Below are positions 1 through 6,211 of a stretch of DNA of 8,504 bases, one piece after another. The first letter of the stretch is position 1. Each line of letters starts with the position of its first letter. The position numbers were made by a program, and so were the translations under genes. The stretch spans positions 1 to 8,504 of the forward strand of contig CAIOHW010000399.1 in the NCBI GenBank assembly GCA_903858195.1. Direction: 5' to 3'. The notes beneath the pieces were generated by a model, which saw only the letters and a program-made list of their open reading frames with translations, did no database searches and had not been told where the DNA came from. This DNA is from Oligoflexia bacterium. GTDB lineage: Bacteria > Bdellovibrionota > UBA1018.

Positions 1-247
1 CCAGTGCGGTGATGTCGCGTCCCTTGAAAAGGACCTGGCCTGCACTGGGCTCGATGAGCCTGAGCACGCACCGGCCGAGAGTCGACTTTCCACATCCCGA
101 CTCGCCCACCAGTCCGAGCGTCTCACCCTTGTTGATCGAAAAACTCACGCCTGAGACGGCCTGCACCGCTCCCGTCTCGCGACCCAAAAGCCCCCCGTGA
201 ATCGAAAACCGCTTGGAGAGGTTCTTCACTTCCAGAAGGGGTGTCAT
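1..247 (-). CDS. Peptide ABC transporter ATP-binding protein, DppF/OppF type (5' part only)
   Basis: This is the N-terminal 82 residues of an ABC ATPase that continues past the left edge, so the signature motif, Walker B and C-terminal domain are not visible. It begins with LLEVKNLSKRF, and the Walker A motif GESGCGKST is at residues 48-56. The extended insertion before the conserved AVSGVSF segment (a GGLLGRETG stretch around residues 18-26) is typical of the DppF/OppF subunit rather than the D subunit. The protein would hydrolyse ATP on the cytoplasmic face of a di- or oligopeptide importer, as a heterodimer with the D subunit encoded just upstream. The ATG start (247-245) overlaps the TGA of the upstream ATPase gene as ATGA, and GAGGG lies 7 nt before it, which supports this start and translational coupling. 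Dipeptide, oligopeptide and nickel specificities cannot be separated from this fragment. Confidence 0.9.
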   Translation of the reverse strand, partial: MTPLLEVKNLSKRFSIHGGLLGRETGAVQAVSGVSFSINKGETLGLVGESGCGKSTLGRCVLRLIEPSAGQVLFKGRDITAL

Positions 248-1242
248 TCAAGGTCCCTCACGCAACGCACGAGATGCCCCGGAGCAACCGATCGGAGCAG
301 GGGCTCATCCTGCCTGCAGGCATCAATCACCTGACTGCAACGCTCCTGAAACCGGCATCCTCGCGGAAGCTCGAGCAGATTGGGTACGATGCCGGGGATG
401 GTTTGCAGCCTCCCCTTGGAGCCCGATGGATTGAGCGCCGGAATGCTCGCCAGGAGTCCCCGCGTATAGGGCATCTTGGGTCGCGAGAAGAGCTCGCGTA
501 CGGGAGCCTGTTCGACGGTCCGCCCGGCGTACATGACCATCACTTCATCGGCCATCTCTGCAACCACTCCCAGGTCATGAGTGATGAGGATCAGGCCAAG
601 ACCGACCTTCTGCTGGAGATCGCGAAGCAGATCCAGAATCTGGGCCTGGATCGTCACATCGAGCGCCGTGGTGGGCTCGTCTGCGATCAAGAGCTGCGGA
701 TTGCAGGAGAGCGCCATGGCGATCATCACTCGCTGGCGCATGCCGCCTGAAAGCTGGTGTGGATAATCATCCACCCTCTTTTCGGGAGCCGGAATTCCGA
801 CCAGCTTCAACATCTCGATGGCCTTGTTGCGGGACTCGCTCCTGCCCAAAGACTGATGGAGTTCAACCGCTTCGATGATCTGGTTTCCGATCGTGAAGAC
901 CGGATTGAGCGAGGTCATCGGCTCCTGAAAGATCATCGAGATCTCGTTGCCGCGGACCCGGCGCATCTCGTCTTCGGAGAACGAAAGGAGGTCGCGCCCC
1001 TGATAAATGACCTGTCCGCCTACGATCCGGCCTGCCGGCTGAGCCACAAGCCTCATGATCGAGAGGCTGGTCACGCTTTTTCCGCATCCGGACTCGCCTA
1101 CGATGCCAAGGGTCTTTCCCCGGGGCACCGAGAAGCTCACGTCATCCACTGCACGCACTTCGCCGGCTTCGGTAAAAAACGAGGTCCTGAGGTTCTTCAC
1201 CTCAAGGAGCAGGTCACTGCAGGACTTTGCGTCTTCACTCAC
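244..1242 (-). CDS. Peptide ABC transporter ATP-binding protein, DppD/OppD type
   Basis: This is a complete 332-residue ABC ATPase, normal length for the DppD/OppD family. Visible motifs in order are Walker A GESGCGKS (49-56), Q-loop FQEPMTSLNP with Gln106, signature LSGGMRQR (164-171), Walker B LLIADE (184-189) with Glu189, D-loop ALD (193-195) and switch His222. The C-terminal oligopeptide-transporter domain follows, with PYTRGLLASIP and four cysteines at 296, 302, 309 and 327 (CX5CX6CX17C). In the family this cluster can bind an iron-sulfur centre. The product should pair with the DppF-type subunit encoded next and power uptake of peptides through inner-membrane permeases, which are not in the window. 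The GTG start at 1242 overlaps the stop of the binding-protein gene by 4 bp (GTGA), and GAGAGG lies 8 nt upstream. The exact substrate is not readable from an ATPase. Confidence 0.95.
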   Translation of the reverse strand: MSEDAKSCSDLLLEVKNLRTSFFTEAGEVRAVDDVSFSVPRGKTLGIVGESGCGKSVTSLSIMRLVAQPAGRIVGGQVIYQGRDLLSFSEDEMRRVRGNEISMIFQEPMTSLNPVFTIGNQIIEAVELHQSLGRSESRNKAIEMLKLVGIPAPEKRVDDYPHQLSGGMRQRVMIAMALSCNPQLLIADEPTTALDVTIQAQILDLLRDLQQKVGLGLILITHDLGVVAEMADEVMVMYAGRTVEQAPVRELFSRPKMPYTRGLLASIPALNPSGSKGRLQTIPGIVPNLLELPRGCRFQERCSQVIDACRQDEPLLRSVAPGHLVRCVRDLE

Positions 1243-2948
1243 TCGCGCGGCCTCTCATGGGTCATGACACCGGTTATAGAAACCTGGTCCGAATCATGCC
1301 ATGAAAAATCCTCGAGTCCGATCCCAGACACGCCTTTTCTGACCAGCCAGTACTGGAAACGATGGACCAGAAAAACTGCGGGGCTTTCAAAGCTCACCCA
1401 ATCCAGCGCCGCCTCTACTGCAGCTTGGTGGGCGCCCGCCTGGGGTGCATTCCGAATCTGTTGCAGCAGCGGCTCAAGTCGCTTGTCCGCTCCCGGAAAT
1501 GCCGGAAGCTCCGGAAGTCCGGATGCCCCAGTGAAGACCTCGAGAAACGAGGCAGGGCCCGGAAGATCAGCAACCCAGGTGACGGGCCACAGGTCCAGCG
1601 CACCCTCCCTGATCGCCCTCCTGCGCTCATCCGCACCCATCGAGGAAATCTCGATCTGGATGCCGACCCTCGCCCAGGTGCGCTTGAGCGACTCACAGAG
1701 CGCTCGCTCGACCGGATGCGAGAGGCAACCCATGCGGAGCGCAGGCAGCCCCTGACCGTGGCCAAAACCATTGGCGCCCAGCAGGTCGCGTGCACGATCC
1801 AGATCGCTTCCCTGATAAGAGTGCCGGTAATCCATCCGGTAGCCTTTTAGGCCCGGAGCAAGAGGGCCAGCGGCTCCCACTCCCCTGCCCCCCAAGACCC
1901 CATCGACCAACTCTTCACGGTCCACGGCCAGCCCAAGTGCGAGCCTGACTCCGCGCTTTCCACCCAGCAGAGGATTGAGCGGCGACAGCATCACCATCAT
2001 GAGATCAGATCGCGCCACTTTCATGAGTTCAAATCCCTGCTCTCGAACCTCAGGGAGCAGGTTGCCGTCCCGACCCAGCAGTTTTCCACGCTGTGATTCG
2101 GGAAGCTCGATGGCATCCAAAAGTCCCGCGCGCATCCGGGTCCAAGGGTCATCTCCGCCAGTCGCGAGATCCACATCGATCCGTGCCGGACCAGATGAAG
2201 GGCGCATGGAGCGCCAACGCAGCCGATCCCGCGATCGAGACTCGAGGCGGTAGGCACCCGAACCCACGGGCCGCCGCTCAATGTCCCAGCCTCTTGAGCC
2301 CACTTCTCGGACCGGGATCACCGACGACGCAGGATGTGCGAGAAAAAACTCAAACTCAGGATCTGAAAACTTCAGCCGCACCACTGCCCGCGTGGGGGAT
2401 TCACACTCCACAGCACTCTCGCTGCCCAGCCTCTTGGACAGGTAGTCCCGCCAGGGCGACACCGAATCCGGCTTCAAGTGCCTCCGCACCGAGTCCACCC
2501 AGTCGCAAGCGGTGATCTCACGCCCCATTACGCGATCAGCGCCCGAAAAGATCGACGAAGGATGGAATCGCCTGCCCTTCTTGAACTCGAGCACCCAGCG
2601 CCTGCCTCCACGATCCCGGGCAGGCATTCGTTCAAGAAGCCAGGGTTCGAGGCGACGCGGATTCAGGATGATGGTCCCAGCAGCGGGCTCTCCCCTCGGA
2701 TCCCGAGCGTAGCGCAGCGGCGCTTCGTAGGTCCGCCCCACTTCCTGCAGCGATGCCCAGTCCGCTGCCTTCGCAGGATCGAGGCTTCTCGGCTCTCCGG
2801 CCCGCAGCCTGAGCACGGGTCCCTGCACCGGGATCGAGAACGAAGCCCGCTCCATGCAGACATGCCCGACGACCCCGGAGACCATCAGGGCCCCCAGGAC
2901 GATCGCACCGGCCTTCGAGTTGCTGGGTCTAGAGCGGCTTGCGTTCAC
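1239..2948 (-). CDS. SBP_bac_5 family substrate-binding protein, probably peptide-binding, N-terminally anchored
   Basis: With the GTG start at 2948 this is a 569-residue extracytoplasmic solute-binding protein of the DppA/OppA (SBP_bac_5) type. Family hallmarks are LRAGEPRSLDP near residues 47-58, a PVGSGAYRL motif (227-235), an ALGLAVDREELVDGVLGG stretch (about 336-354), an ARDLLGANGF helix (386-395) and WVADLPGP (458-465). A short basic N-terminus and a hydrophobic segment (about 13-30) form a signal peptide or anchor. It ends GHVC, not a standard lipobox, so lipidation is doubtful. The frame stays open to 3026, but that start would lie deep in the upstream gene and put 26 extra polar residues before the signal. 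GTG 2948 has AAGG 9 nt upstream and overlaps the preceding stop by 20 bp. The protein is visibly rich in arginine. Its position before two peptide-type ATPases supports a peptide ligand; other SBP_bac_5 ligands remain possible. Confidence 0.87.
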   Translation of the reverse strand: MNASRSRPSNSKAGAIVLGALMVSGVVGHVCMERASFSIPVQGPVLRLRAGEPRSLDPAKAADWASLQEVGRTYEAPLRYARDPRGEPAAGTIILNPRRLEPWLLERMPARDRGGRRWVLEFKKGRRFHPSSIFSGADRVMGREITACDWVDSVRRHLKPDSVSPWRDYLSKRLGSESAVECESPTRAVVRLKFSDPEFEFFLAHPASSVIPVREVGSRGWDIERRPVGSGAYRLESRSRDRLRWRSMRPSSGPARIDVDLATGGDDPWTRMRAGLLDAIELPESQRGKLLGRDGNLLPEVREQGFELMKVARSDLMMVMLSPLNPLLGGKRGVRLALGLAVDREELVDGVLGGRGVGAAGPLAPGLKGYRMDYRHSYQGSDLDRARDLLGANGFGHGQGLPALRMGCLSHPVERALCESLKRTWARVGIQIEISSMGADERRRAIREGALDLWPVTWVADLPGPASFLEVFTGASGLPELPAFPGADKRLEPLLQQIRNAPQAGAHQAAVEAALDWVSFESPAVFLVHRFQYWLVRKGVSGIGLEDFSWHDSDQVSITGVMTHERPRE

Positions 2949-3618
2949 GCCAGCGAACCTTGACTTCGCCCACTCCTGATTTGATCTCCCAGCGACGGGC
3001 CCATCCGTCGGCCGGATCCGGATCATCCCGGGTCAGCTCGAAGGGAGCTTGTCCCCGCTTGTTCCAGGTCACTTTTTCCACGAACGAAAATCCCATTCTC
3101 GGTGCAATCCTGTAGCTCCAGGTTTCTCCCTGCTCGAGGCTAATGGCTTTGAGCACGCCGTCGGGGGTGAAGCTCCACTCCAGCCCTGCACGGGACAGGT
3201 CGGGACAAGGCACCTGATTCATGAAAAGTGCACCCGCCCACTCCAGCGGAATGCCGCCCCAGGAGCGCGCCTTCTTTGCCACACTTCCCTGATCAGGGGT
3301 CTGGACCTTGAAGTCATGACCGTGAATTTCGATGAGTGCAGCGCGTGCTCCCATAAGGTGGGTGACCTCAAGCTTGAGGCCCTGGTCGGCCCTCGCCCGC
3401 ACATTGGCCGGAAACTGTCCGCTGGCTTCCTTGGACTTGGCCTTCATCCAGACCCGTCCGTCGACGCCCTTCACGCCTGACGAGCAGACGGTTCGGGCAG
3501 TGACCTCGGGTGTGCCCGCCGGCTCGGGAGAGCCGCCCCTGGGCAGGGACGAACATGAGGCGAGGGTGAGCGCACCCCACACCAGAACGCCGTTTCGGAG
3601 GCGGGCCTTGATCTGCAT
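2929..3618 (-). CDS. LolB/DUF4292-like lipoprotein
   Basis: This 229-residue lipoprotein has a basic N-terminus, a hydrophobic core (residues 10-21) and the lipobox LASC, with acylation expected at Cys22. The mature part resembles the LolB/LppX-type half-barrel that handles lipids or lipoproteins. It has a G-rVwmKakSKE-type first strands region (about 53-64), then LKLEVTHLMGARAALIEIHG (81-100) and a strand reading FKVQTP, as in DUF4292 proteins. The fold assignment is by pattern only and there is no catalytic residue to test. Cys45 and Cys138 could form a disulfide in the periplasm. It lies 11 nt after the TPR lipoprotein gene and overlaps the binding-protein gene by 20 bp, so all three are probably co-transcribed. 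The ribosome site is weak (AGGG only 3 nt from the ATG). A role in outer-membrane or lipoprotein assembly is inference. Confidence 0.8.
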   Translation of the reverse strand: MQIKARLRNGVLVWGALTLASCSSLPRGGSPEPAGTPEVTARTVCSSGVKGVDGRVWMKAKSKEASGQFPANVRARADQGLKLEVTHLMGARAALIEIHGHDFKVQTPDQGSVAKKARSWGGIPLEWAGALFMNQVPCPDLSRAGLEWSFTPDGVLKAISLEQGETWSYRIAPRMGFSFVEKVTWNKRGQAPFELTRDDPDPADGWARRWEIKSGVGEVKVRWRERKPL

Positions 3619-3629
3619 GGTCCCTGATT

Positions 3630-5459
3630 CTACCTGGAACCGGGGCTTGCGGCAGCGGGAAGTCGTTCAGGGGGCGCCTTTCCGGATGTACGGGCAAGCT
3701 CCGTGCGAAGGGCCTCGAGCTTTCCTGAGATCTTCTCGCGATCCTCAGGCCGCTCGGTATGGCGGATTGCTTCGGCGTAGGCACGGGTCGCCCGGTCGGC
3801 CAAGCCAGCCCTGACGTAGGCATCAGCCAAGTGGTCGAGGATGGTCGCCTCCTGGGGTTTGAGCTGGGCTGCCCGCTCGAGCTGGACTACGGCCTGCTGC
3901 ACCTTTCCGGTGTTGAAAAGGTACCAGCCCCAGCTGTCCACGATGTAACCGTTGTCTGGCCTGATCTTCAGGGCGCGCTTCAAGTACTTCTCAGCGTCCC
4001 CGAGCCGCATGCCACGAGTCGTGTAAGTGTAGCCCAGGTAGTTCAGCGCCTCTGCGTGGTTCGGGTTGCTCTTGATGAGGGCTTCCATCTGGGTGAGTCC
4101 ATCATCCACCCTGCCCTCGCGATCATAGAGGCTCCCGAGGTAGTAGCGCACCCGCTCGTCTTCCGGAAAAAGCTCCACTGCCTGCTCGAGCGAGCGAATG
4201 GCGGCAGCCGTGTTCTTGTGCTCATCCTCGAGACTCGCCAGATAGAGGTACAGCCCGGGATTACGAGGGGCCTTGGTGATGGACTCTGCGATCCACTTCC
4301 TTGAGGCATCCACCTGTCCCGCCTGCTTCTTGAGATGCGCGACATGAATCTGGGCGTCAGCAAAGAGTTTGGACTCCGGGCCGATCCGGGCGAGCGTCTG
4401 CCCCGCTTGGTCTGTCCTGCCCTGCTCCTCGTAGACATTGCCGAGGTAATAGAGCACGCGATCAGACTCGGGCGAAATCTTGAGGACCTGCTCAAAAGTG
4501 GCAGCCGCCCTGTCGAGCTTCTTGAGCTCCATCTGCACGAGTCCAAGCTTCACGCGCACATTGAGGTCTTCGCCATCGGCAAGCGAGAGGCTCTCGAGGA
4601 AGGGCTCGGCTTCAGAGTACTTTTCTTCCTTCAAGAGAAGGGTCGCCAGACGGTTGGCCGCGGCAGCGTCCTGTCCGTTCTCGAACGACTCACGGTAGAC
4701 GCGCTTGGCCTCCTCGTTCCTGCCCTTTTCTTCGTAGAGAAAGCCGAGTGCGAGGTAGGCCTGCGAGTATCCGGGCTTGACCTCAATGGCCTTGCGGTAG
4801 GCAACGATGGCTGCGCCCCAGTGATCCAGGCGCCGCTCGGCAAGCCCGAGATAGAACCATCCCATGTAGGAGTCGCCATTGCGCTTCACCAGCTGCTTGA
4901 GCACCTTGACGGCGTCTGCGTGGCGATTGAGTTCGCCAAGCACATGGCTCTTGAACAGGTGCGCCTCTTCATGGGTCGCCTCCTGCTGGATCACCCGATC
5001 GTACTCCTTGAGGGCGAGCTCAGGCTGCTGGGTGGTCGAGAGCAGGCCGGCAAGCAACAGGCGTGCATCCACAAGCTTGGGGTCCAGGTTGAGGGCCTTG
5101 CGGGCAGACTCGAGCGCCTGATCCCCCTCTCCCTTTTTCAGCCACTCTGCAGCGAGCCTCGCATGCACCCAGGCCGACTCCGGGTCGTACATCAGCGTCA
5201 TCCGATATTCTTCAATGGCGCGGTCGATTTGCCCCTCGGCCGAGTAGGCCTGAGCTAAACCATAGTGATATTCAGCGGTTGCGGGCCCGCCTTGGGCCTT
5301 GGTGATCTCGCTTGGAAAATCGAGCGCCCGGGCTGGAGCCACGGCCACAGGGGCACGCTGCGGGGCAGGGGTGGCGCACGAGGCCAGAACGAGGGCAAAT
5401 TGCACTACGAGGCACGCTTGGGGAGTGCACCTTCGAGTCAAAATTATGCGCCTAGTCAT
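3630..5459 (-). CDS. Multi-TPR outer-membrane-type lipoprotein
   Basis: This 609-residue protein consists of a lipoprotein signal peptide and about 15 consecutive tetratricopeptide repeats. The signal has Arg-rich residues 3-10 and a core ending LASC, with lipidation at Cys28. A Pro/Ala linker (30-45) precedes the TPR array at about 62-568. Well-formed repeats include YLGNVYEEQGRTDQA (338-352) and ALNYLGYTYTTRG (471-483). The last complete units carry the VDSWGWYLFNTGK signature (507-519) of proteobacterial TPR lipoproteins of this size. TPR arrays are protein-binding scaffolds, so it probably organises a complex at the envelope; no enzymatic motif is visible. The frame is open to 5582, but ATG 5459 is chosen because it starts directly at the signal peptide and has AAGGGGA 7 nt upstream. 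It is the first gene of the left operon, and the next gene starts 11 nt after its TAG. Confidence 0.9.
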   Translation of the reverse strand: MTRRIILTRRCTPQACLVVQFALVLASCATPAPQRAPVAVAPARALDFPSEITKAQGGPATAEYHYGLAQAYSAEGQIDRAIEEYRMTLMYDPESAWVHARLAAEWLKKGEGDQALESARKALNLDPKLVDARLLLAGLLSTTQQPELALKEYDRVIQQEATHEEAHLFKSHVLGELNRHADAVKVLKQLVKRNGDSYMGWFYLGLAERRLDHWGAAIVAYRKAIEVKPGYSQAYLALGFLYEEKGRNEEAKRVYRESFENGQDAAAANRLATLLLKEEKYSEAEPFLESLSLADGEDLNVRVKLGLVQMELKKLDRAAATFEQVLKISPESDRVLYYLGNVYEEQGRTDQAGQTLARIGPESKLFADAQIHVAHLKKQAGQVDASRKWIAESITKAPRNPGLYLYLASLEDEHKNTAAAIRSLEQAVELFPEDERVRYYLGSLYDREGRVDDGLTQMEALIKSNPNHAEALNYLGYTYTTRGMRLGDAEKYLKRALKIRPDNGYIVDSWGWYLFNTGKVQQAVVQLERAAQLKPQEATILDHLADAYVRAGLADRATRAYAEAIRHTERPEDREKISGKLEALRTELARTSGKAPPERLPAAASPGSR

Positions 5460-5460
5460 G

Positions 5461-5476
5461 GGAAAATCCCCTTTCC
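5461..5476 (-). promoter_or_regulatory. TPR gene ribosome binding site in a small hairpin
   Basis: Read on the minus strand, GGAAA (5476-5472) can pair with TTTCC (5465-5461), leaving loop GGGGAT. The loop carries the core of the Shine-Dalgarno (AAGGGGA, 5473-5467), 7 nt before ATG 5459. The ribosome site fixes this start over the longer open frame. Whether the five-pair stem affects translation is unknown. Confidence 0.5.
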
Positions 5477-5480
5477 ATAG

Positions 5481-5538
5481 GACTTCATCGACTTTTTTGG
5501 GGGATGTCTTGACGACTCGTTGCGTTTTTGGGGTGATG
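5481..5538. repeat. Two imperfect direct repeats, 33-bp period
   Basis: Plus-strand copies at 5481-5506 and 5514-5538 both begin GACT and share a T5-6 G4-5 block ending in GATG, with one indel and several mismatches. A weaker third relative (GAC, then GTGTTTTGG) begins at 5541. They lie in the untranslated leader or promoter of the TPR operon. 33 bp is about three helical turns, so paired protein-binding sites are possible, but a chance low-complexity match is not excluded. Confidence 0.45.
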
Positions 5539-5576
5539 TGGACGCGTGTTTTGGCGGCGAGCCGCTGGAACACCCC

Positions 5577-5602
5577 CTGCACTAGGACAAAAACCAGTGC
5601 AG
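5577..5602. repeat. Inverted repeat in divergent control region
   Basis: CTGCACT (5577-5583) pairs perfectly with AGTGCAG (5596-5602). Inside, GG (5585-5586) can pair with CC (5594-5595) around an A-rich loop, with A5584 bulged. No T-tract follows on either strand, so a terminator is unlikely. It could be an operator or a leader hairpin. Confidence 0.4.
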
Positions 5603-5698
5603 CGGGTCGCCAAAGATCCAGCAGGGTGGGCTTGCTTGACTTTGGCGCAGCGAGTTGTTAACTGCCTGCGTCAAGAGCTGATGACACAGGGCTCCGTA

Positions 5699-5712
5699 AC
5701 CCAGGGCTGGGT
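5699..5712. repeat. Short perfect palindrome upstream of the PhaR-type gene
   Basis: ACCCAG and CTGGGT flank a central GG, giving a 14-bp near-palindrome that ends 56 bp before the PhaR-type start codon. Size and position fit an operator for a dimeric regulator, including possible autoregulation. No binding consensus is recognised. Confidence 0.35.
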
Positions 5713-5768
5713 GCACGGGATTCTGTGAGAGAGAGCTATTTGGACAGGCCTAATCTAGGGGGAAACCA

Positions 5769-6143
5769 ATGAACGAGACGAAAGTCATCAAGCGCTATCA
5801 GAACCGCAAACTCTACGACACTCACGAGTCCAGCTACGTGACGCTCGAGGAGATCGCGAAGATGATCAAGGCGGGAGAAGATCTCCGCGTGATCGACAAC
5901 AAGACCAAGAACGACATCACGGCTGCGACCCTGACCCAGCTTCTCTATGAAAGCGAGAAGAAGGCCAAGAACCAGCCCTCCGTTGAGCTCCTGAAGGAGA
6001 TCATCAAGAACGGCGACGGCTCCTTTTCCGGATACATTCAGGCCAAGACCGCTTCGGAGCTCGCACGCTTCGATGCCGACCTCTCGGCCGCTGCCAGCCT
6101 GAACGGCGGCATGGATCGCGGCGTCGCAACCCTGAACCAGTAG
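5769..6143 (+). CDS. phaR: PhaR-type polyhydroxyalkanoate synthesis regulator, short form (PHB_acc_N DNA-binding domain)
   Basis: The 124-residue protein opens with the diagnostic PHB_acc_N sequence: VIKRYQNRKLYDT (residues 6-18), SSYVTLEEIAKMI (21-33) and a VIDNKTKNDIT segment, the family's conserved V-D-K-T core, at about 41-51. In characterised PhaR proteins this domain binds DNA and represses phasin and PHA genes, and binding to PHA granules relieves repression. This protein is shorter than typical PhaR (about 180-200 residues), and its C-terminus (about 70-124) shows no recognisable granule-binding domain, only a Lys-rich then Ala/Ser-rich tail. No PHA synthase, depolymerase or phasin gene is nearby, so a PHA role is not demonstrated. 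The symbol is at family level. AGGGGGA lies about 5 nt before the ATG. It heads the plus-strand unit and may bind its own divergent control region. Confidence 0.88.
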   Translation: MNETKVIKRYQNRKLYDTHESSYVTLEEIAKMIKAGEDLRVIDNKTKNDITAATLTQLLYESEKKAKNQPSVELLKEIIKNGDGSFSGYIQAKTASELARFDADLSAAASLNGGMDRGVATLNQ

Positions 6144-6167
6144 TCTTTCGGCTGCTGAAGCATTTTG

Positions 6168-6206
6168 AAGGCCTTCCTTCCTTTTAAAATGGGGGGGAAG
6201 GCCTTT
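6168..6206 (+). terminator. Strong hairpin between the phaR-type gene and the barrel gene
   Basis: AAGGCCTTCCTTCC (6168-6181) pairs with GGGGGGAAGGCCTT (6192-6205) as a 14-pair stem with two G-T wobbles, and an AT-rich 10-nt loop. It starts 24 nt after the PhaR-type stop. Only TTTAAAC follows, a poor U-tract, so termination may be partial. The right arm also holds GGAAGG (6196-6201), the only good ribosome site for the barrel gene at 6212. Confidence 0.65.
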
Positions 6207-6211
6207 AAACT

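Larger units (their letters stand above)
5460..5768. promoter_or_regulatory. Divergent intergenic control region
   Basis: This 309-bp gap separates the start of the minus-strand TPR operon from the start of the plus-strand PhaR-type gene, so both promoters probably lie here. I see no credible small gene or RNA gene in it. It holds an imperfect direct repeat near the TPR side, inverted repeats at 5577-5602 and 5699-5712, and a short CAGGGCT direct repeat (5687 and 5702, 15 bp apart). A TTGACT hexamer at 5636-5641 could be a plus-strand -35, but the -10 expected at 16-18 bp spacing is poor (TTAACT at best). The PhaR-type gene has a good ribosome site, AGGGGGA at 5757-5763. Confidence 0.6.

Noticed and set aside
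757..1755. A 332-residue plus-strand open frame across the ATPase/binding-protein junction
   Set aside because: It is antisense to two well-recognised genes and shows no family motif; long antisense frames are expected at this GC content.
2949..3026. Extension of the binding protein to a start at 3026
   Set aside because: It would overlap the upstream gene by about 100 bp and bury the signal/anchor segment; GTG 2948 gives a normal N-terminus.
4335..5258. A 307-residue plus-strand open frame within the TPR gene
   Set aside because: It mirrors the repetitive codons of the TPR repeats; the minus-strand frame has clear TPR structure and a lipoprotein signal.
5460..5582. Extension of the TPR protein to a start at 5582
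   Set aside because: It would place 41 charged residues before a perfect lipoprotein signal; ATG 5459 has a good ribosome site.
5642..5660. Possible sigma-54 promoter (TGGCGC then TTGTT)
   Set aside because: The spacing between GG and the -12 element is off by one and the -12 dinucleotide is GT, not GC.
5636..5664. Sigma-70 promoter with TTGACT as -35 for the PhaR-type gene
   Set aside because: No acceptable -10 is found at 16-18 bp spacing; it is only mentioned within the intergenic entry.
5546..5728. A 60-residue plus-strand frame in the intergenic region
   Set aside because: It has no ribosome site, no recognisable sequence features, and spans the candidate inverted repeats.
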